DNA of 64,000 nt from positions 184,772 to 248,771 of the forward strand of contig NZ_PCPA01000005.1 in assembly GCF_002979515.1 (NCBI RefSeq), given 5' to 3'. Every line of letters starts with the position of its first letter. Position 1 is the first letter of the stretch. The position numbers were made by a program, and so were the translations under genes. The DNA comes from Microbacterium sp. MYb54 (lineage in GTDB: Bacteria > Actinomycetota > Actinomycetes > Actinomycetales > Microbacteriaceae). The notes under the pieces are model-generated. The model had not been told where the DNA came from. It did not search any database and saw only the letters and a list, made by a program, of their open reading frames with translations. Shown here piece after piece: positions 54,950 to 63,291 of the stretch.

Positions 54950-55739
54950 CAACACCGCAGAGGCTCTGCTCACCGCCCGTGGCCTGCACAAGAGCTTCGG
55001 CGACAACGAGGTGCTCCGCGGCATCGACCTCACCCTGCACCGCGGCGAGGTCGTCGTGCTGATCGGTCCCAGCGGTTCGGGCAAGACGACGGTGCTCCGT
55101 GCACTCAACGGCCTCGAGACGCCGGATGCCGGCTCGATAGTCGTCGAGGGCGGTCCCGAAATCGACTTCGCGCCGGAGACGAAGCCCTCGACCCGCGTGC
55201 AGAAGCAGAAGCGGCTCGCACTGCGGGATCGTTCCGCGATGGTCTTCCAGCACCACAACCTCTTCCCGCACTTCACCGTCCTCGAGAATGTGATCGAGGG
55301 TCCGTGGCGGGTGCAGGGGCGCCCGAAGGCCGAGGTCGTGGCCGAGGCCCTCACTCTGCTCGACCGAGTGGGCCTGGCCGACAAGGCGGATGCGCGTCCG
55401 CATCAGCTCTCCGGTGGACAGCAGCAACGCGTGGGCATCGTGCGAGCACTCGCGCTCAAGCCCGACCTGCTGCTCTTCGACGAGCCCACCAGTGCACTCG
55501 ACCCGGAACTCGTGGGGGAGGTGCTGCTCGTGATCAAGGAGCTCGCCGACGAGGGATGGACCATGGCGGTCGTGACCCATGAGCTGAGCTTCGCGCGCGA
55601 GGCCGCCGATCACGTGCTGTTCATGGACGGCGGTGTCGTGGTGGAGCAGGGGCCGCCGGCCGAGCTCTTCAGCGCGCCGAAGCATGAGCGCACGCAGCGC
55701 TTCCTCACTCGCATCATGCGCCCGCTCGACGGCTTCTGA
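54936..55739 (+). CDS. Amino-acid ABC-importer ATPase (cystine-type)
   Basis: A 267-residue ATPase. Walker A GPSGSGKTT, Q-loop MVFQHHNLFPHFTVLENVIEGP, signature [14 protein letters not shown] and Walker B LLLFDEPTSALDPE are present. An insert of about 15 residues (ETKPSTRVQKQKRLALRDRS) precedes the Q-loop, as in TcyN/YecC-type proteins. GTG 54936 lies inside the permease gene. It powers uptake of the amino acid bound by the first gene's product. Confidence 0.95.
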   Translation: MSHTDNTAEALLTARGLHKSFGDNEVLRGIDLTLHRGEVVVLIGPSGSGKTTVLRALNGLETPDAGSIVVEGGPEIDFAPETKPSTRVQKQKRLALRDRSAMVFQHHNLFPHFTVLENVIEGPWRVQGRPKAEVVAEALTLLDRVGLADKADARPHQLSGGQQQRVGIVRALALKPDLLLFDEPTSALDPELVGEVLLVIKELADEGWTMAVVTHELSFAREAADHVLFMDGGVVVEQGPPAELFSAPKHERTQRFLTRIMRPLDGF

Positions 55740-55787
55740 AACCGCTCGCAGCTCGCCCCGAGCACGGATCGGTGGCAGGATGCCCTC

Positions 55788-56144
55788 GTGGGAACCATCG
55801 ACGACTACCTCGCAGACCTCACCTCCGCCGATCGTGATGCGATCGATCGGGTCTATGCGATCGCCCGCCAGGAGGCTCCGGATGCGGAGCAGGGCAAGGG
55901 ATACGGCATGCCGGCGCTCGTGTACCGCGGCAAGTCGGTGCTCTCGGTGATGCGGGCCAAGAAGCACATCGGGATCTACCCGTTCAGCCCGGATGCGGTC
56001 GCCGCGGTCGCCGCCCTCCTCGAGGGGCATCCTGGTGTCAGTGTCGACAAGGGGACGATCCGGTTCCAGCCCGAGCATCCGATCCCGAGCGACGTGATCG
56101 AGAAGCTCGTCCGCACCAGGCTCGCCCAGATCGGTGACGCCTGA
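55788..56144 (+). CDS. DUF1801/YdhG-type protein
   Basis: A 118-residue protein (MGTIDDYLADLTSADRDAIDRVYAIARQ in part; GYGMPALVYRGKSVLSVM; KKHIGIYPFSPDAV). It fits the DUF1801 family, related to the frataxin-like YdhG/Fra fold. Iron handling has been proposed for relatives, but the role is not settled. GTG 55788 is the start. It is 48 bases after the importer operon and converges on lysE. Confidence 0.82.
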   Translation: MGTIDDYLADLTSADRDAIDRVYAIARQEAPDAEQGKGYGMPALVYRGKSVLSVMRAKKHIGIYPFSPDAVAAVAALLEGHPGVSVDKGTIRFQPEHPIPSDVIEKLVRTRLAQIGDA

Positions 56145-56150
56145 AGCCGC

Positions 56151-56813
56151 TCAGCCCCCCAGGACCGGCAGCACCAGGCTGATCGCGATCGAGATCATGA
56201 TCACCGCGATCACGGCGTCGAGGATGCGCCAGGAACGCGGAGTGCGCAGCCAGCGGCCGAGATAGCGCGCGCCGAAGCCCAGCGCCGTGAACCACAGGAG
56301 GCTGGCGGCGATCGCGCCTGCCGCGAACAGCCACCGCTCGTCGCCGTGGGTGGCTGCGATCGAGCCGAGCATCAGGACCGTGTCGAGATACACATGCGGG
56401 TTGAGCCAGGTCAGCGCGAGCGTGGTCAGGATCACGGGGGCCAGCCGGGTGCCGGTGAGTGTCGTCGTCGAACCATCGGCAGCCGGGGGACCGGGCAGCG
56501 CAGCATTCGTCCCATCGGCGTCGAGCTCCTCGCCGCCTCGCCAGGCGCGGCGCGCGGCCAGAATGCCGTAGGTGAGGAGGAACAGCGCTCCTGCCCATCG
56601 GGCCACGACGACGAGCCAGGGCGCGGCGGAGAGCACGAAGCCGAGCCCGGCGACGCCGGCGGCGATGAGAGCGGCATCGGAGAGGGCACAGATGAGGACG
56701 ACGGCCAGGACGTGTTCGCGGCGGATCCCCTGACGCAGGACGAAGACGTTCTGCGCGCCGATCGCGACGATGAGGGAGAGGCCGAGTCCGAGGCCGGCGA
56801 GGACGGTGAGCAT
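56151..56813 (-). CDS. lysE: LysE/ArgO-family basic amino-acid exporter
   Basis: A 220-residue membrane protein with about five or six helices. Family marks: LSLIVAIGAQNVFVLRQGIRREHVL with the LysE Q-N-x-F motif, CALSDAALIAAGVAG, and TWLNPHVYLDTVLMLGSI. An acidic loop (residues about 90-125) separates the halves. It should export lysine, arginine or canavanine-like compounds. It is divergent from a LysG-type regulator, the arrangement known in corynebacteria. Confidence 0.93.
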   Translation of the reverse strand: MLTVLAGLGLGLSLIVAIGAQNVFVLRQGIRREHVLAVVLICALSDAALIAAGVAGLGFVLSAAPWLVVVARWAGALFLLTYGILAARRAWRGGEELDADGTNAALPGPPAADGSTTTLTGTRLAPVILTTLALTWLNPHVYLDTVLMLGSIAATHGDERWLFAAGAIAASLLWFTALGFGARYLGRWLRTPRSWRILDAVIAVIMISIAISLVLPVLGG

Positions 56814-56867
56814 GCATCCAGCCTAGGAATCGAAGCACATGATGAGAAGCGAAGATTCCTACTGAAC

Positions 56868-56884
56868 CATTAGCATCGCTAATG
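56868..56884. promoter_or_regulatory. 17-bp palindrome at the lysG start, candidate LysG site
   Basis: CATTAGCATCGCTAATG is a perfect 7-3-7 inverted repeat that ends on the first base of the GTG start of the LysR-type gene. The mRNA would be leaderless. Occupancy by the regulator would block its own initiation and may act on lysE, whose ATG is 71 bases away. Confidence 0.6.
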
Positions 56885-57828
56885 TGCGAATCGATCCTGA
56901 ACTCGCGGCCACTCTTGCGGCGATCGTCGACGAGGGGACTCTGGACGCGGCCTCACGTCGCCTGCAGGTCACCCCGTCGGCCGTGAGCCAGCGGCTGAAG
57001 GCGCTCGAACAGCAGCTCGGTCGCATCCTGATCGTGCGCACCAAGCCCGCTCGCCTGACGGAGGCGGGAGAGGCGGTCGTGCGGCTGGCGCGGCAGGTGG
57101 CCCTGCTCGAGCATGACGCGCTCGTCGGCGTGGGGATCGACGAAGACGGCGGGGCGCGGCGGATCAGCATCCCCCTCGCTGTGAACGCCGACTCGATGGC
57201 GACGTGGTTCCTCGCCCCGCTCGCGAGGCTCTCGTCCGCACACGACATCGACTTCGACCTGCACCGAGACGATCAGAACTTCACCGCGCGGCTGCTGGAG
57301 TCCGGCACCGTGATGGCGGCGGTCACGAGTGAGGAGTCGCCGGTCACCGGATGCTCGGTGTCACCGCTGGGCGTGCTCGAATACCGGGCCATGGCAGAAG
57401 CGGGTTTCGCCGAGCGCTGGTTCTCGGACGGGGTGACATCGACGGCTCTGGCTGCAGCACCGTTCGTCGACTTCGACCGCCGCGACACGCTGCAGCACGA
57501 ATGGCTCGGAGCGATGTCGGTCGGGCAGCAGGGGGTGCCACGGCACTACGTGCCCGCATCCCACGACTACGCCCTCGCCGTCGGACTCGGCCTGGGGTGG
57601 GGGATGGTGCCGCTCCTGCAAGAGGTGCAAGGGCTGGTCCCGCTGGGGGGTCCGACTCTTCGCGTGCAGCTCTATTGGCAGCAGTGGAACCTGCGTTCGG
57701 AGCTGCTGGACACCATCGCTGCGGAGATCGCCGCCGAGGCGCGTCGCGTGCTCGGCGGCACCCCCGTCACTCGCTCGCGGTCGAACCCGGCGTCACGCCG
57801 GAGCCGAGGGCGTGCAGCAGCCGGGTGA
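56884..57828 (+). CDS. lysG: LysG/ArgP-type LysR-family regulator
   Basis: A 314-residue protein. The N-terminal LysR helix-turn-helix reads ELAATLAAIVDEGTLDAASRRLQVTPSAVSQRLKALEQQLG in part. The effector domain has GLGLGWGMVPLLQEVQGLVPLG, as in ArgP/LysG, which activate lysE or argO when intracellular lysine or arginine rises. GTG 56884 is used without ribosome-binding site. The last 62 bases overlap the convergent MarR gene; the C-terminal tail there is Arg/Ser-rich and atypical. Confidence 0.93.
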   Translation: MRIDPELAATLAAIVDEGTLDAASRRLQVTPSAVSQRLKALEQQLGRILIVRTKPARLTEAGEAVVRLARQVALLEHDALVGVGIDEDGGARRISIPLAVNADSMATWFLAPLARLSSAHDIDFDLHRDDQNFTARLLESGTVMAAVTSEESPVTGCSVSPLGVLEYRAMAEAGFAERWFSDGVTSTALAAAPFVDFDRRDTLQHEWLGAMSVGQQGVPRHYVPASHDYALAVGLGLGWGMVPLLQEVQGLVPLGGPTLRVQLYWQQWNLRSELLDTIAAEIAAEARRVLGGTPVTRSRSNPASRRSRGRAAAG

Positions 57829-58255
57829 GGTTGCCGATATCGGTGAGGCTCCAGTCTTCGAGCGTGCGCAGCAGCATGCCCTCCTGCGGCAGTCGAGCCG
57901 CTGAAAGCCGCTCTGTGCCGAGGGGAGTGAGCTGCAGCAGGAAGGAGCGGCCGTCGGCGGGGTCGGCCGAACGCTCGATCAAACCGAGCTCCTCCAACTC
58001 GCGCACCGTCCGGCTGACCTGGCCTTTGTCCATGAGCATGCGCTCGGACAGCGTCGAGACCGTCACCCTTTCGTATCGTGCGATCGTGGTGAAGATCTTG
58101 TAGCCACCGGGCAGCAGGCCGGGACTCACCCGGTTCGCGTTCTCGGTGATCACGCGCCGAAAATGCGTGATCAGCTCGCTGAACTCCGCCTCGAGGGCGC
58201 GCACCGCGTCGGCCCGCGCCTCCGGGGTCTCGGTGATGTGATCAGCGGCGGACAT
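57767..58255 (-). CDS. MarR-family regulator
   Basis: A 162-residue winged-helix protein: FTTIARYERVTVSTLSERMLMDKGQVSRTVRELEELGLIERS in part, with the DPADGRSFLLQLTPLG wing. It follows the drug-exporter gene and overlaps it by 14 bases, so both are in one operon. Two copies of a GTTGA-N6-TCAAC site cover the operon promoter, which makes it the probable autorepressor. Confidence 0.93.
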   Translation of the reverse strand: MSAADHITETPEARADAVRALEAEFSELITHFRRVITENANRVSPGLLPGGYKIFTTIARYERVTVSTLSERMLMDKGQVSRTVRELEELGLIERSADPADGRSFLLQLTPLGTERLSAARLPQEGMLLRTLEDWSLTDIGNLTRLLHALGSGVTPGSTASE

Positions 58256-59966
58256 CGGATGCCGTATCGCCGTGATCGCCCGTCCGGTCGATCACGGTGA
58301 CGGTGCCCGTCGTCGGTGCTCCGGAGAGCGCCGTCGCATCGGAGATCGCGACGTCTGCGGCATCTTCCACTGCGCCGTCGACGGGCTTCTTCTTCTTCGC
58401 GGCATCCGCCTCGGCGCGCTCGCTCGTGGTCATGGTGGTGAGCGGGCGATTCGGCAGGAACAGGATCGCGATGAGGCTGATCACCGCGAGCGGGATGCCG
58501 ATCAGGAACGCATGGGAGATGGCCTGCGCGTAGAAGTCCTCGATGATCGAGCGCACCGGCTCCGGGAGGAGACGCACCTCGGGCAGCGTTCCGCTCGAGA
58601 GTTGAGCGGCGACCTCGGCTCCCTTGTCGCCGAGCTGGGCGATCGCGGCGCCGATCCGCTCCTTGCCGTCGCTGAACAGGCTGGTCAGGGTGTTCGCGAG
58701 CACGGCGCCCATGACCGAGACGCCGATCGTGCCGCCGAGGCTTCGGAAGAAGGTCACGCCCGAGCTCGCGACGCCCATCTCGCTGGGCTTCGCGACGTTC
58801 TGCACGATGAGGACGAGGTTCTGCATCGTCATGCCGACGCCGGCGCCCATCACGAACATGTAGATCGAGACGAGGACGAAGTTCGTGTCGTAGTGCAGGG
58901 TCGACAGCATGACGGAGCCGGCGATCAGCAGCACGGAGCCGAGGATCAGGTAGCCCTTCCACTTGCCGAAGCGGGTGACGAGCTGGCCGACGACCATCGA
59001 TGCGATCAGGAGCCCCGCCATCATCGGCAGCGTCATGAGCCCGGCCTCGGTCGGTGTGGCACCGCGAGAGAGCTGCATGTACTGCGCGAGGTAGACCGAG
59101 GTGCCGAACATCGCGACGCCGATCGAGATCGATGCGAGCACCGACAGTGTGAACGTGCGACCGCGGAAGAGCGTGAGCGGGATGAGCGGCTCGCGTACCT
59201 TGAGCTCGACGATGATGAAGGCGATGGCCGAGGCGAGCGCACCGCCGACCATGAGCACGGTCTCGGTGCTCCACCAGTCGAAGGTCGAGCCCGCGTTGGT
59301 GATCCAGATGAGGATCAGTGAGACGGCGGCCGAGAGCAGCACGATGCCGACGTAGTCGATCGATACCTTGCGGGTGCGCTCGGTGCTGATGTGCAGTGTC
59401 TTCTGCAGGATGATGAGCGCTGCGACCGCGAACGGGAGCGCGACGAAGAAGTTCCAGCGCCAGTTCGCGACGTCGGTGATCCATCCGCCGAGCAGCGGTC
59501 CGCCCACGGTGGCGACGGCCATCACGGCGCCGAAGAGGCCCATGTACCGGCCGCGCTCGCGCGGGCTGATGATGTCGGCCATGATGACCTGGCTGAGGGC
59601 GGCCAGTCCGCCGCCGCCGATGCCCTGGATGGCGCGGAATGCGATGAGGGTGTTCGTGTCCTGCGCGAAGCCGGCAGCGGCGGTCGCGGCCACGAAGATG
59701 ACGATCGCGATCTGGATCAGCAGCTTGCGGTTGAACAGGTCGGCGAGCTTGCCCCAGATGGGAGTGGAGATCGCGGTGGTGAGCAGAGTCGCGGTGATGA
59801 CCCAGGTGTAAGCGGCTTGGTCGCCACCGAGGTCGTGCACGATGACGGGCATCGAGGTGGAGACCACCGTGGTGGCGATCATCGAGACGAACATGCCGAG
59901 GAGGAGCCCGGTGAGGGCTTCGAGCACCTGGCGATGCGTCATCTTGACGGGAGAGTCCGTGGTCAT
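58242..59966 (-). CDS. MFS multidrug exporter, DHA2 (EmrB/QacA) type
   Basis: A 574-residue protein with 14 predicted membrane helices. Motifs include ATTVVSTSMPVIVHDLGGD, WVITATLLTTAISTPIWGKLADLFNRK (motif A), RAIQGIGGGGLAALSQVIMADIISPRERGRYMG in part, and GPLLGGWIT. The last 60 residues are an acidic and Lys-rich tail (KKKKPVDGAVEDAADVAI). It should pump drugs or toxic organic compounds out, using the proton gradient. The operon with MarR and the operator pair suggest inducible expression. Confidence 0.95.
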   Translation of the reverse strand: MTTDSPVKMTHRQVLEALTGLLLGMFVSMIATTVVSTSMPVIVHDLGGDQAAYTWVITATLLTTAISTPIWGKLADLFNRKLLIQIAIVIFVAATAAAGFAQDTNTLIAFRAIQGIGGGGLAALSQVIMADIISPRERGRYMGLFGAVMAVATVGGPLLGGWITDVANWRWNFFVALPFAVAALIILQKTLHISTERTRKVSIDYVGIVLLSAAVSLILIWITNAGSTFDWWSTETVLMVGGALASAIAFIIVELKVREPLIPLTLFRGRTFTLSVLASISIGVAMFGTSVYLAQYMQLSRGATPTEAGLMTLPMMAGLLIASMVVGQLVTRFGKWKGYLILGSVLLIAGSVMLSTLHYDTNFVLVSIYMFVMGAGVGMTMQNLVLIVQNVAKPSEMGVASSGVTFFRSLGGTIGVSVMGAVLANTLTSLFSDGKERIGAAIAQLGDKGAEVAAQLSSGTLPEVRLLPEPVRSIIEDFYAQAISHAFLIGIPLAVISLIAILFLPNRPLTTMTTSERAEADAAKKKKPVDGAVEDAADVAISDATALSGAPTTGTVTVIDRTGDHGDTASDVRR

Positions 59967-60025
59967 GCGTGACCTTTCGCAGTCTGGAGGGAGGATGCTG
60001 CGACAGCTCTGGCGCGCACGAGATG

Positions 60026-60069
60026 GTTGAACTGCGTCAACTATACGCCGATCGTTGATCTACGTCAAC
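60026..60069 (-). promoter_or_regulatory. Promoter and paired MarR operators of the exporter operon
   Basis: On the minus strand TTGACG (60068-60063) and TATAGT (60045-60040) are separated by exactly 17 bp. GTTGA-N6-TCAAC occurs twice (60026-60041, 60054-60069), one copy over each box. The centres are 28 bp apart. The rest of the 280-base gap to the next gene (60070-60246) shows only a CCTTG/CAAGG hairpin at about 60127-60151. Confidence 0.8.
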
Positions 60070-60246
60070 GATTCGCAGCGGCCGATCCAGGTCTGCGCGG
60101 GATGAGCGAATGTCCTGCGCGAAATCGCCTTGTCCTTCGGAGGGGGCAAGGAGATGATGGCGCAAACGCGCGGATGCGTGGTCGTTGAGGGGCGATCGGA
60201 ACACAGGTATTCGCGCGGTTCACCGAATTCCTGAGGGGGATGCGAC

Positions 60247-60867
60247 ATGGCTACCAAGGCAACGCAGCGCAAGATTCTCGCAGTACTGGCAGGCGGGCTC
60301 GTGCTCGGCGTCGGCACCGCGGTGACGCTCGCGGTCTGGAACGACTCCGAGTTCGCGAACGGCACGTTCACGGCAGGTGCTTTCAACCTGGAAGGGTCGA
60401 CGGACGGAACCGCCTACGCCGACCATGCCACCACCGGCACCGCAGCGACGCTCGCTTTCACTCTGCCCGCAGGGCTGGTGGGGAACATGTCGCCGACGAG
60501 CTCCGTCTACGCCGGCTTCTGGGTGCGCCTGGCAGCCGGTACGACCAGTGGCGCGAACCTCGTCGCCGCCGGAACCACGGCCGACGCCGCAGCGACCTCG
60601 AACTCCGGGCACCTGTCGTACTCGATCTACCAGCTCGCGCCGGGGGCGACCTGCAACGCGGCGACCGCGACCGGCACGCCGATCGCGACCGGGGCTACGC
60701 TCGACGCCCAGACCGGTACCACCACCGTGCCGCTGACGGCCGGAGGGACCGCGGCCGTCCCCGGCACTGCGGTGCAATTGTGCTTCAAGGTGACTGCGGA
60801 CGCGGCGCTCACACCGAGCCTGGTGACCAACGCCACCTGGAAGTTCACGGCGACCTCGACGAACTGA
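60247..60867 (+). CDS. Secreted SipW-dependent protein 1 (TasA/CalY-like signal)
   Basis: A 206-residue protein. A basic N-terminus and one hydrophobic segment (ILAVLAGGLVLGVGTAVTLA) are followed by VWNDSEFANGTFTAGAFNL, the alternate-type signal that SipW-type peptidases cut. The mature part is a beta-rich, Thr/Ala/Gly-rich domain with two Cys (NATWKFT and CNAATA/CFKV regions) that could make a disulfide. Relatives form extracellular or spore-coat fibres in Bacillus (TasA, camelysin), but this protein has no protease motif. Its peptidase is encoded three genes on. Confidence 0.85.
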   Translation: MATKATQRKILAVLAGGLVLGVGTAVTLAVWNDSEFANGTFTAGAFNLEGSTDGTAYADHATTGTAATLAFTLPAGLVGNMSPTSSVYAGFWVRLAAGTTSGANLVAAGTTADAAATSNSGHLSYSIYQLAPGATCNAATATGTPIATGATLDAQTGTTTVPLTAGGTAAVPGTAVQLCFKVTADAALTPSLVTNATWKFTATSTN

Positions 60868-60871
60868 GCAT

Positions 60872-61492
60872 GTGATGGTCACCCGCAGCGAAATGCGGGA
60901 GAGGCGGCGACTGCGCTCCCGTCGACTACGAGCCGTCCTCGCGGGTGGGCTCGTGTTCGGAATCGGCGTCACCGCGACTCTTGCCGCATGGAACGACTCC
61001 GAGTACGGCGCCGCGAGCTTCACGGCGGGGAGGTTCGACATCGTCGGAGCGATCGATGGGGCGACCTTCTCGAGCCACGCGACCACGGGGGCGGCGGCGA
61101 CGTTGAACTTCGTGCTCGCTCCGACTGCGATGGCACCGGGAAACTCCACATACGCGCTGTTCAGCGTGAAGACCGCCAATCCTTCGGTCGCGGGAACGCT
61201 GCAGCTGACCGCGGGAACGCCGGGAGGCACGGGGCTCGCGACGTATCTCACCTACGGGGTGCGCACGATAGCCGGCACCACCTGCAACTCGACCACATAC
61301 GCGGCGGGAACGGCGGTCGTGGCGGACGGATCAGCCCTCACCGCAGGAGGCTCGGCGACCCAGGTCGTGACGGCGAACGGCGCGGCGCAGGTGAACTACT
61401 GCTTCGCGGTCACGCTCCCGCTCACAGCACCGAACGCTGCGCAGGGGCTCACGATGACGCAGACCTGGCAGTTCCTCGGGACGTCGTCGTAG
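60872..61492 (+). CDS. Secreted SipW-dependent protein 2 (paralogue of protein 1)
   Basis: A 206-residue protein, similar to its neighbour. After an Arg-rich N-terminus (MRERRRLRSRRLRAVLAGG) it has the same signal pattern: AAWNDSEYGAASFTAGRFDIVG. The beta-rich domain again has two Cys (TTCNSTTY, NYCFAVT). GTG 60872 and ATG 60875 are both possible. The pair probably arose by duplication, and the two proteins could form a mixed polymer. Confidence 0.85.
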   Translation: MMVTRSEMRERRRLRSRRLRAVLAGGLVFGIGVTATLAAWNDSEYGAASFTAGRFDIVGAIDGATFSSHATTGAAATLNFVLAPTAMAPGNSTYALFSVKTANPSVAGTLQLTAGTPGGTGLATYLTYGVRTIAGTTCNSTTYAAGTAVVADGSALTAGGSATQVVTANGAAQVNYCFAVTLPLTAPNAAQGLTMTQTWQFLGTSS

Positions 61493-61521
61493 CAGGAGCG
61501 GATGGCAGGGAGGAGGACGAG

Positions 61522-62139
61522 ATGACGATCCCCACGACACGACGGAGCCTGCGCGACAGAGAGACCTCCCTCGCCGCGGTCGAACCCCACGCGACCGCGG
61601 CGAGGGCGCATGCCGGTATCCGGCCGGGGCGGGTGATCGGCGACGTCCTGCTCTGGGCGGCCGCGGTCGCCGGTGCGATCTGCATCCTGCTCGTCGTGCT
61701 CGCCTTCACGGCGCAGATCACGCTCATCATGTTCCGCACCGGGTCGATGTCGCCCACGATCCCCGCCGGCTCCGTCGCGGTGGTGCAGCGCGTCCCGGCG
61801 ACCGAGGTCGAGGTCGGCGACGTCGTGACCGTCGACCGCGAGGGGGAGCTGCCGGTGACCCACCGCGTCACCACGATCGCCCCGGGTGCGAGCGCGGACG
61901 AGCGCGTGATCACGATGCGCGGAGACGCGAACGCCGTAGACGATCCCTTCCCTTACCCGGTGACGTCCGTGCGGAAGGTGCTGTTCTCGGTTCCCGGGAT
62001 CGCTCTGGTCGTCGCGGGCATGGGGAATCCGGTCGTACTCGGAACGCTGACGGTCGCGGCGACCGCTCTGGTGGTGTGGGCCTTCTGGCCACGCGGGGCC
62101 CGCCGGTTCAGGTCCGACGCTGAGGGGAACGGCCCATGA
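61522..62139 (+). CDS. sipW: Signal peptidase I, SipW (archaeal/ER) type
   Basis: A 205-residue membrane protein. After a basic N-terminus and a membrane segment (about residues 40-65) comes the catalytic Ser in FRTGSMSPTIPAGS, and, in place of the bacterial Lys, a His in VTHRVTTIA. This Ser-His type is that of Bacillus SipW. Then MRGDANAVDDPFPYPV and a second membrane segment near the C-terminus. It should process the two proteins upstream and the one at 62771. AGGAGGACGAG precedes ATG 61522. Confidence 0.92.
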   Translation: MTIPTTRRSLRDRETSLAAVEPHATAARAHAGIRPGRVIGDVLLWAAAVAGAICILLVVLAFTAQITLIMFRTGSMSPTIPAGSVAVVQRVPATEVEVGDVVTVDREGELPVTHRVTTIAPGASADERVITMRGDANAVDDPFPYPVTSVRKVLFSVPGIALVVAGMGNPVVLGTLTVAATALVVWAFWPRGARRFRSDAEGNGP

Positions 62140-62774
62140 GGCGCATCTTCATCGCTGCCGTCCTCGCTGTCCTCGTGGTCGCGATGCCGTCCGCTGCGTG
62201 GGCGGCGCCGACGACCCAGGTCATCCAGGGATCGGTGCTGCGTCTCGTCTCCGTCGCTGACTGGGCGGCGGCAGGCAGTCTTCTGCCCGGTCAGCCCGTG
62301 CGGTGGGATGTCGCGGTGAGCGCCCATGCCCCGGATCCCGGCGTCGTGCGGATCGGCATCAGCGCGACGGGTGAAGCGCGGCTGCTCCTTGACGTGTCGA
62401 CGTGTCCGCAGGCATGGACGGACACCGAATGTCCCGGCGGCGCGACCGAACTGCGCACCGGGTGGAGCATTCCGCGCGACGGCGTCGAGGTTCCGCTCAC
62501 CGAGATCGCCGACACCGAGACGGCGTACCTCCGCCTCGCGATCTTCCTCGATCCGTCCGGGGGTTCGGGCGCCGGCAGCACTGACGTCCGCGTTCTCGCA
62601 CAGGGCGCAGGGGAGACCGTGACCGTGGGGTCTGACGGAGGGTTGGCCACGACGGGTCTGCCGCCCGGCACTCCCTGGGCGGTCGGGGTGGGCGCGATAC
62701 TCGTCGCGTGGGGTGCGGCGCTGGTGCACAGCCGTCGGCGACTTTCGGTAGCCGAGGCGGGGAGCGCGCGATGA
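62136..62774 (+). CDS. Secreted protein with C-terminal LATTG sorting signal
   Basis: A 212-residue protein. A Sec signal (MRRIFIAAVLAVLVVAMPSA, then AWA) is followed by a beta-rich domain and a C-terminal sorting region: LATTG at residues 170-174 (62643-62657), a hydrophobic stretch of about 18 residues, and SRRR. LAXTG is the motif of class E sortases of Actinobacteria. The gene overlaps both neighbours (four bases each), so it belongs to the SipW cluster. It may anchor the fibre proteins to the wall. No sortase gene is in the window. Confidence 0.85.
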   Translation: MRRIFIAAVLAVLVVAMPSAAWAAPTTQVIQGSVLRLVSVADWAAAGSLLPGQPVRWDVAVSAHAPDPGVVRIGISATGEARLLLDVSTCPQAWTDTECPGGATELRTGWSIPRDGVEVPLTEIADTETAYLRLAIFLDPSGGSGAGSTDVRVLAQGAGETVTVGSDGGLATTGLPPGTPWAVGVGAILVAWGAALVHSRRRLSVAEAGSAR

Positions 62775-63268
62775 GGCGCCCCGCACGCTCACGCATCCTG
62801 GCGGGTGCGGTCGGCCTCGCCGTTCTCGTCGGAGTCGCCTCAGCGCCTGCCGTGCAGATGACCGACGCCGCTTTCACCGACAGCGAGTACGCCACGCGGT
62901 CCTTCACAGCCGCGACGCTGGCGACACCGGTGGTCACATCGTGCACGGTGACGAGCTTTCTCGGCACCTTCACGGGCTTCACGATCACGTGGACCTCGCC
63001 CTATCTGACGGTGCAGCAACGACTTTCCATCAACAACGTCGTCGTCGACAACAGCAACGTGACGCAGAGCGGCGCTGGACCGTACACATACTCGGCGACC
63101 ATCAGTTCCGGACTGCTGAACACGCTGCTGGGGAGTCTCCTCGGCTCCACCAACGCCGTGAAGGTCGAGACGATCTACGCCGGGACGTCGTGGGTCTCAC
63201 CGGCGGCGTCGCGTTCGTTGTCGGTCGGTGGCCTCCTGGGCCTCGGCGGTAACAACACCTGCACCTGA
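62771..63268 (+). CDS. Secreted SipW-dependent protein 3
   Basis: A 165-residue protein. It has an N-terminal hydrophobic segment (ILAGAVGLAVLVGVASAPAV), then MTDAAFTDSEYATRSFTAATL, the FTDSE/F-x-A variant of the SipW signal. The mature domain is Thr/Ser-rich and looks like a fibronectin-III-like beta fold (TSPYLTVQQRLSINNVVVD). The last gene of the cluster, starting four bases before the stop of the LATTG gene. Confidence 0.8.
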   Translation: MRRPARSRILAGAVGLAVLVGVASAPAVQMTDAAFTDSEYATRSFTAATLATPVVTSCTVTSFLGTFTGFTITWTSPYLTVQQRLSINNVVVDNSNVTQSGAGPYTYSATISSGLLNTLLGSLLGSTNAVKVETIYAGTSWVSPAASRSLSVGGLLGLGGNNTCT

Positions 63269-63291
63269 GCGGTGCAGGGCTCGCTGCGCTC

